Both the position numbers and the translations under genes were made by a program. This document shows positions 43,474 through 52,110 of a stretch of DNA of 64,000 bases, in pieces. The stretch comes from Granulosicoccus sp947495035. GTDB taxonomy: Bacteria > Pseudomonadota > Gammaproteobacteria > Granulosicoccales > Granulosicoccaceae. The notes beneath the pieces were generated by a model that did not search any database, had not been told where the DNA came from, and was given only the letters and a program-made list of their open reading frames with translations. How positions within the stretch are numbered: the first letter of the stretch is position 1; each line of letters begins with the position of its first letter. The stretch lies in NCBI RefSeq assembly GCF_050589605.1, contig NZ_JBNGOO010000009.1; one strand, given 5' to 3'.

Positions 43474-44478
43474 ATGTCCAGTCACCATCGCCTGTCACTT
43501 GCCGCGGTATCTCTTGCCACAGCGCTCGCTACGTCCCTGTCTGCAACCAGTGCGCTGGCAGCACCCAATGGCAAGCTGGTCCTCTACACATCCCAACCCA
43601 ATGCGGATGCTCAGGCAACCGTGGATGCCTTCACGGCCAGCTATCCCGATGTCGAGGTTGAATGGTTTCGTGACGGAACAACGAAGGTCATGGCCAAATT
43701 GCGCTCGGAAATTGCTGCCGGGGACCCACGGCCCGACGTGCTGCTGATCGCCGACAGCGTCAACATGGAATCACTGGAAGCCGACGGTCACCTGATGGCT
43801 TTTCCGGAACTCGATACATCTGCCTACGATGCCTCCCTGATGGATGAGCAGGATCACTGGTTCTCCACCAAACTCATCACGACCGGCATCATCGTCAATG
43901 ATGCCGCCCCCATGAAACCCACCAGCTGGAAAGATCTGCTCAAGACCGAAGCACAGGGCCAGATCGCCATGCCATCGCCACTGACATCCGGTGCGGCGAC
44001 CATCCACATGGCCACCCTGACCGGTAACCCGGATCTGGGTTGGGACTACTATGCCGGCCTGGCCGATCAGAAGGCTCTGGCGGACGGTGGCAATGGAGGT
44101 GTCTACAAGGCGGTTGCCGGTGGCGACAAACTGTATGGATTCGTGGTCGATTTTCTGCCTATCCGCAATCAGGCCGATGGGGCTCCGGTGAGCTTTGTCT
44201 TTCCCGAAGAAGGCGTCTCGGCGGTAACCGAACCGGTCGCCATACTCAGCACGGCACGAAACCCGGAAGCGGCTCGGGCCTTCGTGGAATTTCTGCTCTC
44301 GGAAGAAGGCCAGCAACTGGCTTCCGACATGGGATACCTGCCGGCACACCCGGATACCGCCGTGCCAGAGGGCTTCCCATCACGCGACAACATCAGCCTG
44401 ATGCCGTTTGATCCAGCCGCTGCGCTCAGGGATGATCGGGCCAACAAGGAACACTTCATGGATCTGTTTGGCGGTTGA
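43474..44478 (+). CDS. AfuA/Fbp-type ABC importer binding protein (iron or phosphonate class)
   Basis: A 334-aa periplasmic binding protein of the COG1840 type. The ATG at 43474 gives a signal peptide ending SALAA, and the mature protein starts NGKLVLYTSQPNADAQATVDAF. The adjacent two-domain permease and the ATPase fit ferric-iron importers (FbpABC) but also 2-aminoethylphosphonate importers of similar sequence; iron-binding tyrosines could not be located with confidence. Its last codons and stop lie in the first copy of a 44-bp tandem duplication. Confidence 0.85.
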   Translation: MSSHHRLSLAAVSLATALATSLSATSALAAPNGKLVLYTSQPNADAQATVDAFTASYPDVEVEWFRDGTTKVMAKLRSEIAAGDPRPDVLLIADSVNMESLEADGHLMAFPELDTSAYDASLMDEQDHWFSTKLITTGIIVNDAAPMKPTSWKDLLKTEAQGQIAMPSPLTSGAATIHMATLTGNPDLGWDYYAGLADQKALADGGNGGVYKAVAGGDKLYGFVVDFLPIRNQADGAPVSFVFPEEGVSAVTEPVAILSTARNPEAARAFVEFLLSEEGQQLASDMGYLPAHPDTAVPEGFPSRDNISLMPFDPAAALRDDRANKEHFMDLFGG

Positions 44479-44535
44479 GCAGACTCGCCAGGGAACACTT
44501 CTCGGAATTGTTTGACGATTGAGCAGACTTACTGA
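44448..44535 (+). repeat. 44-bp tandem duplication spanning the binding-protein stop codon
   Basis: Two copies at 44448-44491 and 44492-44535 share GGAACACTTC at the start and TTGAGCAGACT near the end, about 75-80 percent identical overall. Copy 1 holds the end of the binding-protein gene with its TGA. In copy 2 the equivalent TTG (44519) is the apparent start codon of the permease gene. Confidence 0.8.
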
Positions 44536-46207
44536 AGCCGGTTCAGCGGAGCGATTCGCACCGCTGCTGCTGGCACTGGCGCTCACTTTGCTGTGCGGCC
44601 TGCCTCTGGCGGCGCTGCTGAGCCATGGCGTCGATGGGGTGATCGCAGCCATGGGTGAAACCAGGGTGCTGCGAGCACTGCGGCATTCACTGAGCAGTGC
44701 TGCCATTTCCGCCGTTCTGGCAACGCTGCTTGGTACAGCCATTGCTCTCACCCTGCGCCTGGCTTCATTGCGCTGGCGAGGCCTGCTGGTATTTCTCCTG
44801 TTGCTCCCCATGATGATACCGCCGCATGTCACGGCCATTGCCTGGACTCAGGCACTGGGACCCAGCAGCAGCGTCCTGTCCTGGGTTGGTCTGGCGCCTG
44901 CGGCCGGCTCCCACAACCCGGTGCACACGGTTGGCGGGTTGATCACGCTGCTGGCATTGCAGCACTTCCCGCTGGTCGTGATCATCGTACAGTCCAGTTT
45001 GCGCTCTCTACCCGCAGATCTTCTGGAAGCCGCTCGCGTATCGGGAGCGTCACGGTCTCTGACGGTGCGGCGCATCGTGCTGCCACTGCTGGCCCCCTCC
45101 ATGATAGGTGCGGCCACACTGTCCTTCATCGCGGCACTGGGAAATTTCGGAATCAATGCACTGATCGGGGTGCCTGCGAGATACACCACCCTGCCTGTGC
45201 TGATCTGGCAGAAACTCGCCAGCTTCGGCCCGGACGTACTGGATGAAGTCGCGGCCATTGCCACCATCCTTGCCTTGCTGGCACTCCTGCTGGTGCTGGT
45301 TTCCTGGTGGTGGCTGGCGCGCGCCAGACGCACGGTACCCGGCGTTGGCGCGACCATCGATCAGCTGAACACGAGCCATCAGGGCTGGCCCACGCTGGCC
45401 GAATGCCTGCTGTGGTGCTTTGTCGCCCTGACCCTGGCATTCCCGCTGCTCTCACTGCTGAGCTCGGCGCTGGTACCCACCTACGGAGTTGCACTGAGTC
45501 TGGACACCCTGACGTTTTCACACTTCGTGGCGGTGGTCGGTGAACAAGCCGTCACTCTGCGCGCCTTTGCCAATTCCACACTGGTAGCGTCCATTGCTGC
45601 CTTGTGCATTGCCCTGATCGCCATTCCCCTTGCCTTCACATTGACTCGGCCATCAGGCTGGCAACGGCGTGTGGCCACCGCATCCGCGGTACAGGCCGAT
45701 CTGGCCTATTCCGTCCCGGGTATCGTCATGTCAGTGGCCTTCATCCTGACCTTCCTGCGCCCTCTGCCGCTGCTGAACGTTTCCTTGTACAACACACTGA
45801 CTCTGATCGGTCTGGCCTATGTAGCGGTTTTCCTGGCTGTTGGCCTCAAACCGGTGGTCAGCGCCTCCAGCCAGCTGGATGATGCTCTGGATGATGCAGC
45901 CAGGGTCTGTGGCGCCAGTTACCTGCGCAGACTGACGCGTATCCAGGCCCCGCTGCTGGCCGCCCCGGCGGTCTCCGGGGCCATACTGGTATTTCTGACT
46001 GCGTACAACGAGATCACCGTGTCGGCACTGTTGTGGTCCAGCGGCAACGAGACCATCGGCACTGTCATTTTCAACTACGAGGATGGTGGCTATACGACGC
46101 TGGCAGCGGCCATGTCGGTAACGGTCATCATTGCAACGATCGTCATGATGTCATTGCTTCGTCTGTTTGCCAGACGGCTACCCGCCGGTGTGGTGCCCTG
46201 GGCCTGA
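44519..46207 (+). CDS. AfuA/Fbp-type ABC importer permease, two fused membrane domains
   Basis: A 562-aa permease made of two homologous halves, each with about six helices and an EAA-type loop (LLEAARVSGASRSLTVRRI in the first half, DDAARVCGASYLRRLTRIQAP in the second). This FbpB-type fusion is typical of the family. No ATG, GTG or other TTG is available before the first helix, so the TTG at 44519, inside the second copy of a tandem duplication, appears to be the start. It is followed three bases after its stop by an 8-bp repeat array. Confidence 0.88.
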   Translation: MSRLTEAGSAERFAPLLLALALTLLCGLPLAALLSHGVDGVIAAMGETRVLRALRHSLSSAAISAVLATLLGTAIALTLRLASLRWRGLLVFLLLLPMMIPPHVTAIAWTQALGPSSSVLSWVGLAPAAGSHNPVHTVGGLITLLALQHFPLVVIIVQSSLRSLPADLLEAARVSGASRSLTVRRIVLPLLAPSMIGAATLSFIAALGNFGINALIGVPARYTTLPVLIWQKLASFGPDVLDEVAAIATILALLALLLVLVSWWWLARARRTVPGVGATIDQLNTSHQGWPTLAECLLWCFVALTLAFPLLSLLSSALVPTYGVALSLDTLTFSHFVAVVGEQAVTLRAFANSTLVASIAALCIALIAIPLAFTLTRPSGWQRRVATASAVQADLAYSVPGIVMSVAFILTFLRPLPLLNVSLYNTLTLIGLAYVAVFLAVGLKPVVSASSQLDDALDDAARVCGASYLRRLTRIQAPLLAAPAVSGAILVFLTAYNEITVSALLWSSGNETIGTVIFNYEDGGYTTLAAAMSVTVIIATIVMMSLLRLFARRLPAGVVPWA

Positions 46208-46210
46208 CAG

Positions 46211-46416
46211 CTCCTCAGCTCCTCAGCTCCTCAGCCCCTCAGCCCCTCAGCCCCTCAGCTCCTCAGCCCCTCAGCCCCTCAGCCCCTCAGCCCCTCAGCT
46301 CCTCAGCTCCTCAGCCCCTCAGCCCCTCAGCCCCTCAGCTCCTCAGCCCCTCAGCCCCTCAGCTCCTCAGCCCCTCAGCTCCACAACTACACAACTCCAC
46401 AACTCCACAACTCCAC
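46211..46416. repeat. 8-bp tandem array after the permease gene
   Basis: Twenty-one consecutive units of C(T/C)CCTCAG fill 46211-46378, followed by four and a half degenerate units of CTCCACAA to 46416, still in phase with the same 8-bp period. It sits between the convergent permease and ATPase genes. Four CCCCTCAG units in a row occur at 46267-46298, so the minus strand carries four G4 tracts spaced by 4 nt. Confidence 0.95.
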
Positions 46417-46455
46417 TTGATGACTTGAGCGCCGTGACGAGCACGATCTGCCGCG

Positions 46456-47580
46456 TCATGCCGGCACCAGCCAGGCATCGCTGATGTCGACACTGACCTC
46501 GATACCTTGCGGCCAGCCGTATCGACTTCTGGCCTGCAGAAACTGACCTGAATGCAGCTGCAGACCCAGTTCGTGATGGTCACCCCGATACACATCCGAC
46601 ATCACCCGGGCAGTCGGCCTGTCGGCTGACGCCGTGGCATCGCTCAGCCGGACATCCTCGGGCCGTACCAACAGCAACACCTTGTCATGATCAGGTCGAG
46701 CCCTGGCGCGCACAGGGATGATACGGCCGCCGATATCCACCTCCAGCGTCTGATCGGCATTCAGGCCCTGTCCGACAAGTCGGGCGTCGAGAAAACAACC
46801 TGAGCCGATGAATCCGGCAACCGTGCGATTGGCCGGTTCCCGATACAACTGCTCTGGTGTTGAAATCTGTTGCAGACGACCGTTATCCAGAACAGCAATG
46901 CGATCTGCCAGGGCCATCGCTTCTCGCTGATCGTGCGTGATGTACAGCATGGTCGCACCGGTATCATGACGTACCCGGTTGATCTCATGTTCCATTGTCC
47001 CTCGAAGGTGAGGGTCCAGGTTCGCCAGGGGTTCATCCATGAGTATCAATCTGGCCGACTGCGCCAGACAACGCGCCAGCGCCACTCTCTGTCGCTGACC
47101 GCCTGACAGCTCGGCAGGACGCCGATCCGCCAGATCCTGCAAACCGACCATTTCCAGTGCTTCGGCTACCTGACGTCTTGCCTGTGTGCCGCGCATGCCC
47201 GCGGCATCCAGTGGAAACCGTGCGTGGGCAGCCACATCCAGATGAGGCCACAGCGCATAGGATTGAAATACAACCCCAACACCTCTTTCCTCGGTCGGTG
47301 TGAAAGTCCGAGGTCCGGACACGATGTTTCCATCCAGACTGATGGTGCCTTCATCCGCTCGCTCCAGACCTGCCACCATGCGCAACAAGGTACTCTTGCC
47401 GCAGCCGGATGCGCCCAGAACAACAATGCACTCGCCCGGCTCGGCATTCAGTGACAAGCGATCCACCGCCGGTTCGGCACCAAACCGACGAGTCACACTG
47501 TCAATGGACAGAACAACTCCGTTGCCCGTGTCTTGTTGCGTTCGGGGCAAGGTACTGGCAGACCTGGGGCGCTTCAACAT
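46456..47580 (-). CDS. AfuC/FbpC-type ABC importer ATPase
   Basis: A 374-aa ATPase: Walker A GASGCGKST, Q-loop GVVFQSYALWPHLDV (typical of Fbp and phosphonate importers), signature LSGGQRQRVALARCL, Walker B ILMDEPLANLDPH and a C-terminal TOBE-like domain. It faces the binding-protein and permease genes tail to tail rather than following them, which is unusual. The ATG at 47580 was preferred over a TTG at 47613. Confidence 0.9.
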   Translation of the reverse strand: MLKRPRSASTLPRTQQDTGNGVVLSIDSVTRRFGAEPAVDRLSLNAEPGECIVVLGASGCGKSTLLRMVAGLERADEGTISLDGNIVSGPRTFTPTEERGVGVVFQSYALWPHLDVAAHARFPLDAAGMRGTQARRQVAEALEMVGLQDLADRRPAELSGGQRQRVALARCLAQSARLILMDEPLANLDPHLRGTMEHEINRVRHDTGATMLYITHDQREAMALADRIAVLDNGRLQQISTPEQLYREPANRTVAGFIGSGCFLDARLVGQGLNADQTLEVDIGGRIIPVRARARPDHDKVLLLVRPEDVRLSDATASADRPTARVMSDVYRGDHHELGLQLHSGQFLQARSRYGWPQGIEVSVDISDAWLVPA

Positions 47581-47713
47581 GCTTGACGGTATGGCGATCA
47601 CTTGAAACGTCAAGGATATCCCGAAACAGCCCGGAGAACCGTGATTTGACAGGTGGTGTCAAGGCAAAAGCCTTCATCCAACGGGGGCGCAGACAATACC
47701 CGCCCACGCGACT

Positions 47714-47856
47714 CCCGATCGGATCGCAGGCGGTACGGTCACCGCGCCCCCGAATGGAATCTCAGCCGTCAGCACCAGCACCGAGACCTGTTCGAGTCTC
47801 AGCCCTGAACTGCCGCACCGAGGCCCGATCGGATCGCAGACGGTACGGTCACCGCG
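47714..47856. repeat. 33-bp direct repeats upstream of the importer ATPase and downstream of prpE
   Basis: Two copies beginning CCCGATCGGATCGCAG and continuing CGGTACGGTCACCGCG lie at 47714-47746 and 47824-47856, with one mismatch in 33 bp and a 110-bp repeat period. They fall in the 301-bp gap (47581-47881), which otherwise shows no gene. The gap holds the ATPase promoter and the 3' end of the prpE transcript. Confidence 0.85.
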
Positions 47857-47881
47857 GATTCCGATCGGGCGGGCCGTGCTG

Positions 47882-49777
47882 TCAATGCCGAGGGTAGCCG
47901 ATCGGGTCGAGTGAACGGGCCAGTTCGCCCAGAATCTCCGGATCATCGATGGTCGGCGGCACCTTGTAGTCTTCGCCATTGGCCAGTTGCTTCATCGTGG
48001 CTCGCAATACCTTGCCCGAACGTGTCTTGGGCAAACGCTCGACAACGACAGCATCCTTGAAGGCCGCGACAGGACCGATCCTGTCCCGCACCAGTTGAAT
48101 CAGCTCGCTCACGATATCCGCATCGGGACGATCCACCCCGGCCTTCAGTACTACCAGACCCAGTGGAGCCTGCCCCTTGAGTGGACAATGGGGTCCGATG
48201 ACAGCGCATTCGGCCACATCCGGATGAGAGGCCAGCACTTCCTCCATCGCTCCGGTCGAGAGTCGATGCCCAGCCACATTGATGACATCATCGGTGCGGC
48301 TCATGATGTACAGATAACCCTCTTCATCCATGAATCCCGCATCACCGGTCAGGTAATAACCCGGATAGGTCGTGAGATACGCCTGCTTGTAGCGATCATC
48401 ATTCTGCCAGAGAGTCGGCAGACAGCCTGGTGGCAGGGGCAATTTGATGGCGATACTGCCCATGTCGCCGGCGGGCACCGGACCACCCGCTTCGTCGAGT
48501 ATGCGCACGTCATAGCCGGGCACAGCCCGCGACGGTGACCCGGGCTTGACTGGCAACTCTTCCAGCCCGAGACAATTGGCCGCGATGGCCCAGCCGGTCT
48601 CTGTCTGCCACCAGTGATCGATCACGGGAATACCCAGCTTCTGCTGAGCCCAGAACAGGGTGTCCGGATCACAGCGTTCCCCCGCCAGAAAAAGTGCCCG
48701 CAATCGGCTGGTGTCATGCCTGGCCAGACAGGCTGCCTCCGGGTCTTCCTTGCGAATGGCCCGAAAGGCAGTCGGCGCCGTGAACAGGGTGCGCACATCA
48801 TGCTCGGCAATCACACGCCAGAAAGCACCCGGATCGGGTGTGCCGACCGGCTTGCCTTCATAGACCAGTGTGGTGCAGCCATACAGCAAGGGTGCATAGG
48901 CAATATAGGAATGTCCCACAACCCAGCCCACGTCGGACGCCGCCCAGAAGACATCACCCGGTTGCATGTTGTAGATGTTCTTCATGCTCCATGTGAGCGC
49001 TACTGCATGACCACCATTGTCTCGGACCACCCCCTTGGGCTGGCCGGTCGTACCGGAGGTGTAGAGAATGTACAAGGGATCCGTTGCATCGACCGGCACA
49101 CAGTCACAGGGAGTCGCTGTATCGACGGCACTCTGCCAGTCCAGATCTCTTGGCGCATCCATGTCAGCCGTCAACTGTTCACGCTGCAAGACGATACAAC
49201 GCTCGGGTTTGTGTGTCGCGGCATCGATGGCGGCATCCAGCAAAGGCTTGTAGGCAATGACACGGCTGCCTTCGATTCCGCAGGAGGCGCTCAGAATCAT
49301 CTTCGGCCGGGCATCATCGATACGAACCGCCAGTTCGTTGGCTGCAAACCCGCCGAACACGACAGAATGAATGACACCCAGGCGGGCACAGGCCAGCATG
49401 GCCATGACGGCCTCCGGAATCATCGGCATGTAGATGATGACTCGATCGCCACGACCTACACCCTGCTCCTGCATGGCCCCTGCCAGTTTTGCAACCCTGT
49501 CCCTGAGGTCGACATAAGTGTAGCTACGTTTTGTATCGGTTACCGGGCTGTCGTAGATCAGTGCGGTCAGCTCTCCACGCCCTTGTTCCACATGCACATC
49601 CAGCGCGTTGTAGCAGGTATTGAGCTGGCCGCCGGAGAACCAGCGATACAGCGGTGCATCACTGCTATCAAGTACCTTGTCCCATTTCCTGTACCAGTGA
49701 ACAGACTCGGCCTGCTCTGCCCAGAACGCTTCCGGGTCCTCAAGTGAACGACGAAGCACTTCATCGTGACTGCTCAT
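47882..49777 (-). CDS. prpE: Propionyl-CoA synthetase (AMP-forming)
   Basis: A 631-aa acyl-CoA synthetase with an acetyl-CoA-synthetase-type N-terminus (FWAEQAESVHWYRKWDKVLD). The adenylate motif is YILYTSGTTGQPKGVVRDNGG and the C-terminal lysine motif is LPKTRSGKVLRATM. These patterns distinguish PrpE from acetyl-CoA synthetase. It makes propionyl-CoA from propionate, feeding the carboxylase and mutase encoded upstream. It is 197 bp downstream of the mutase gene, so it could be the last gene of that operon or have its own promoter. Confidence 0.93.
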   Translation of the reverse strand: MSSHDEVLRRSLEDPEAFWAEQAESVHWYRKWDKVLDSSDAPLYRWFSGGQLNTCYNALDVHVEQGRGELTALIYDSPVTDTKRSYTYVDLRDRVAKLAGAMQEQGVGRGDRVIIYMPMIPEAVMAMLACARLGVIHSVVFGGFAANELAVRIDDARPKMILSASCGIEGSRVIAYKPLLDAAIDAATHKPERCIVLQREQLTADMDAPRDLDWQSAVDTATPCDCVPVDATDPLYILYTSGTTGQPKGVVRDNGGHAVALTWSMKNIYNMQPGDVFWAASDVGWVVGHSYIAYAPLLYGCTTLVYEGKPVGTPDPGAFWRVIAEHDVRTLFTAPTAFRAIRKEDPEAACLARHDTSRLRALFLAGERCDPDTLFWAQQKLGIPVIDHWWQTETGWAIAANCLGLEELPVKPGSPSRAVPGYDVRILDEAGGPVPAGDMGSIAIKLPLPPGCLPTLWQNDDRYKQAYLTTYPGYYLTGDAGFMDEEGYLYIMSRTDDVINVAGHRLSTGAMEEVLASHPDVAECAVIGPHCPLKGQAPLGLVVLKAGVDRPDADIVSELIQLVRDRIGPVAAFKDAVVVERLPKTRSGKVLRATMKQLANGEDYKVPPTIDDPEILGELARSLDPIGYPRH

Positions 49778-49913
49778 GATTCTCTCCTTTTTCGGTTGAG
49801 CCCTCCTTGCCGAGCGCTCAACACCGGTTTTTTCCCGACAGCATCCGGTCCGCTCGGATGCGTGTCATCACACCTGATTTCGTGCTTGACTGCCTGAAGC
49901 GGACTGACCTCCT

Positions 49914-49977
49914 GATGATGACTCTGACAACTGTGCCGTGAATCAGATGATGACTCTGACCACAGTGCCGTGAATCA
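49914..49977 (-). repeat. 32-bp tandem duplication spanning the mutase stop codon
   Basis: Two exact-period copies, 49946-49977 and 49914-49945, agree at 30 of 32 positions. The first, in transcription order, carries the TGA stop of the mutase (49977-49975); the second follows directly in the untranslated region. Confidence 0.95.
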
Positions 49978-52110
49978 GCGGTTGCGACGTTCGCCCAGGA
50001 CCTGCCCCAGAACCGCATTGGCCGCATCCACTACATTCGTGCCCGGACCGAATATCTCGGCAACTCCCGCATCGCGCAGAGCCTGATAATCCTGTTCGGG
50101 AATGACGCCTCCGCACACCACCTTGATATCCTCTCGGCCCTGCTCGGCCAGCAGTTCGATGAGCTGGGGAATGAGCGTCTGGTGACCACCCGCCAGACTG
50201 GAGACACCCACGACATCGACATTTTCCTCGACACACAGGCTTGCCACTTCAGCGGGTGTCATGAACAGTTCCGACATGCCGACCTTGAAACCGATGTCAC
50301 CGAATGAGGAAGCAATGACCTTGGCTCCCCGGTCATGCCCGTCCTGCCCCATCTTGGCCACCAGCAGATGAGGGGGCCTGCCGTGGGTGTCCCGGAAATC
50401 CGTCACACGACGTTTGACGTTCACGTATTCGGCCGACGTGTCACTCTGGCTGTCGTAGACGCCAGAGACCACCTCTGCTCTGGCCTGATGACGCCCGAAG
50501 GATGCCTCCAGAGCATCGGATATCTCACCCAGTGTGGCACGATGACGCGCCGCTTCCACCGCCGCTTCCAGCAGATTGCCGGAACGGGATTCGGCAACTT
50601 CCGTCAGGCGTTGCAGCGAGGCAGAACACGCCTCGCTGTCGCGACTCTGCCGGATCCTCCCGAGGCGTTCCAGTTGCTGTCGGCGCACGGACGTATTGTC
50701 CACCTGATGCACATCGATCGCACCTTCTTCGTCAAGCCGGTAGCGATTGACACCGACGATGACATCATCCCCCTTGTCCACCCTCGCCTGCCTACCGGTG
50801 GCAGCCTCTTCGATCCGTCGCTTGGGCAATCCGTCGAGCAATGCCTTCGTCATGCCGCCGTAGGATTCGATCTCCTGAATCATCTCCCAGGCCTTGTCCA
50901 TCAGTTCGGCCGTGAGTGATTCCACATAGTAGGACCCGCCAAGCGGATCGACCGTTCGTGTCACGCCCGTCTCATGCTGCAATATCAGCTGCGTATTGCG
51001 CGCAATTCTTGCCGATGTCTCTGTCGGTAGCGCGATGGCCTCGTCAAAGGAATTGGTATGCAGGGACTGGGTTCCGCCGAGCACTGCCGCCAGTGCCTCA
51101 TAGGCAGTTCTGACCACATTGTTGTACGGATCCTGTTCGGTCAGTGACACACCAGAGGTCTGGCAATGAGTCCGCAGCAGTTTGGAGCTTTCCTTCTGTG
51201 CTCCCAGGTCGGTCATGATGCGCGCCCACAGCGCACGCGCTGCGCGCAACTTGGACACTTCCATGAAGAAGTCCATACCGATACAGAAGAAGAACGACAA
51301 TCGACCGGCAAATGCGTCGATATCCAGCCCCTTCGACTGAGCGGCACGCACATACTCCATTCCGTCAGCCAGTGTATACGCCAGTTCCTGTGCCAGGTTG
51401 GCGCCGGCCTCCTGCATGTGGTAGCCCGAAATGGAAATCGAGTTGAAGCGCGGCATTTCCTTCGAGGTGTATTCGATGATGTCGGCCACGATGCGCATCG
51501 AAGGCTCAGGTGGATAGATGTAGGTGTTGCGAACCATGAACTCCTTGAGCACATCGTTCTGCACCGTACCGCTCAACACCGCACGATCCACGCCCTGCTC
51601 CTCGCCAGCCACGATGAACATGGCCAGCACCGGCAGAACCGCTCCGTTCATGGTCATGGACACTGACATCTGGTCCAGCGGGATGCCATCAAACAGGATC
51701 TTCATGTCCTCGACACTGTCGATGGCTACTCCCGCCTTGCCGACATCCCCGACTACCCGCTCATGATCACTGTCGTAACCGCGATGGGTGGCCAGATCGA
51801 AGGCGACCGACAGGCCTTTCTGTCCTGCCGCCAGATTCTTGCGATAGAAGGCATTGGACTCTTCGGCGGTGGAGAAACCGGCGTATTGACGTATTGTCCA
51901 TGGCCTGCCGGTATACATCGTACCTCGCACACCGCGTACGAAAGGTGCAACTCCCGGCAGCGCATCGGCAGCTTCCTCAGGGCAATCTTCAGCTGTGTAC
52001 AAGGGCTGGATACTGATCCCCTCAGGCGTCTGCGTGGTGATGGATTCCAGCGGACGATCCTTCAACTCGCGTTGGGCAATGCTGGCCCATTGATCTTTAG
52101 CGTCGCTCAT
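49975..52110 (-). CDS. Methylmalonyl-CoA mutase, single-chain
   Basis: A 711-aa adenosylcobalamin enzyme. The TIM-barrel substrate domain occupies the first 550 residues (GTMYTGRPWTIRQYAGFSTAEESN). The cobalamin domain carries the lower-ligand motif DGHDRG with His592. It interconverts methylmalonyl-CoA and succinyl-CoA. The start overlaps the pccA stop (ATGA). No epimerase or MeaB chaperone gene is in the cluster. A 32-bp duplication spans its stop codon. Confidence 0.96.
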   Translation of the reverse strand: MSDAKDQWASIAQRELKDRPLESITTQTPEGISIQPLYTAEDCPEEAADALPGVAPFVRGVRGTMYTGRPWTIRQYAGFSTAEESNAFYRKNLAAGQKGLSVAFDLATHRGYDSDHERVVGDVGKAGVAIDSVEDMKILFDGIPLDQMSVSMTMNGAVLPVLAMFIVAGEEQGVDRAVLSGTVQNDVLKEFMVRNTYIYPPEPSMRIVADIIEYTSKEMPRFNSISISGYHMQEAGANLAQELAYTLADGMEYVRAAQSKGLDIDAFAGRLSFFFCIGMDFFMEVSKLRAARALWARIMTDLGAQKESSKLLRTHCQTSGVSLTEQDPYNNVVRTAYEALAAVLGGTQSLHTNSFDEAIALPTETSARIARNTQLILQHETGVTRTVDPLGGSYYVESLTAELMDKAWEMIQEIESYGGMTKALLDGLPKRRIEEAATGRQARVDKGDDVIVGVNRYRLDEEGAIDVHQVDNTSVRRQQLERLGRIRQSRDSEACSASLQRLTEVAESRSGNLLEAAVEAARHRATLGEISDALEASFGRHQARAEVVSGVYDSQSDTSAEYVNVKRRVTDFRDTHGRPPHLLVAKMGQDGHDRGAKVIASSFGDIGFKVGMSELFMTPAEVASLCVEENVDVVGVSSLAGGHQTLIPQLIELLAEQGREDIKVVCGGVIPEQDYQALRDAGVAEIFGPGTNVVDAANAVLGQVLGERRNR

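Noticed and set aside
46211..46416. CRISPR array
   Set aside because: Units are 8 bp with no spacers, and no cas genes are present in the window.
46033..46484. Plus-strand frames reading SAPQPLSP repeats after the permease
   Set aside because: An 8-bp array is open in all three frames by its composition; there is no start, ribosome site or conserved domain.
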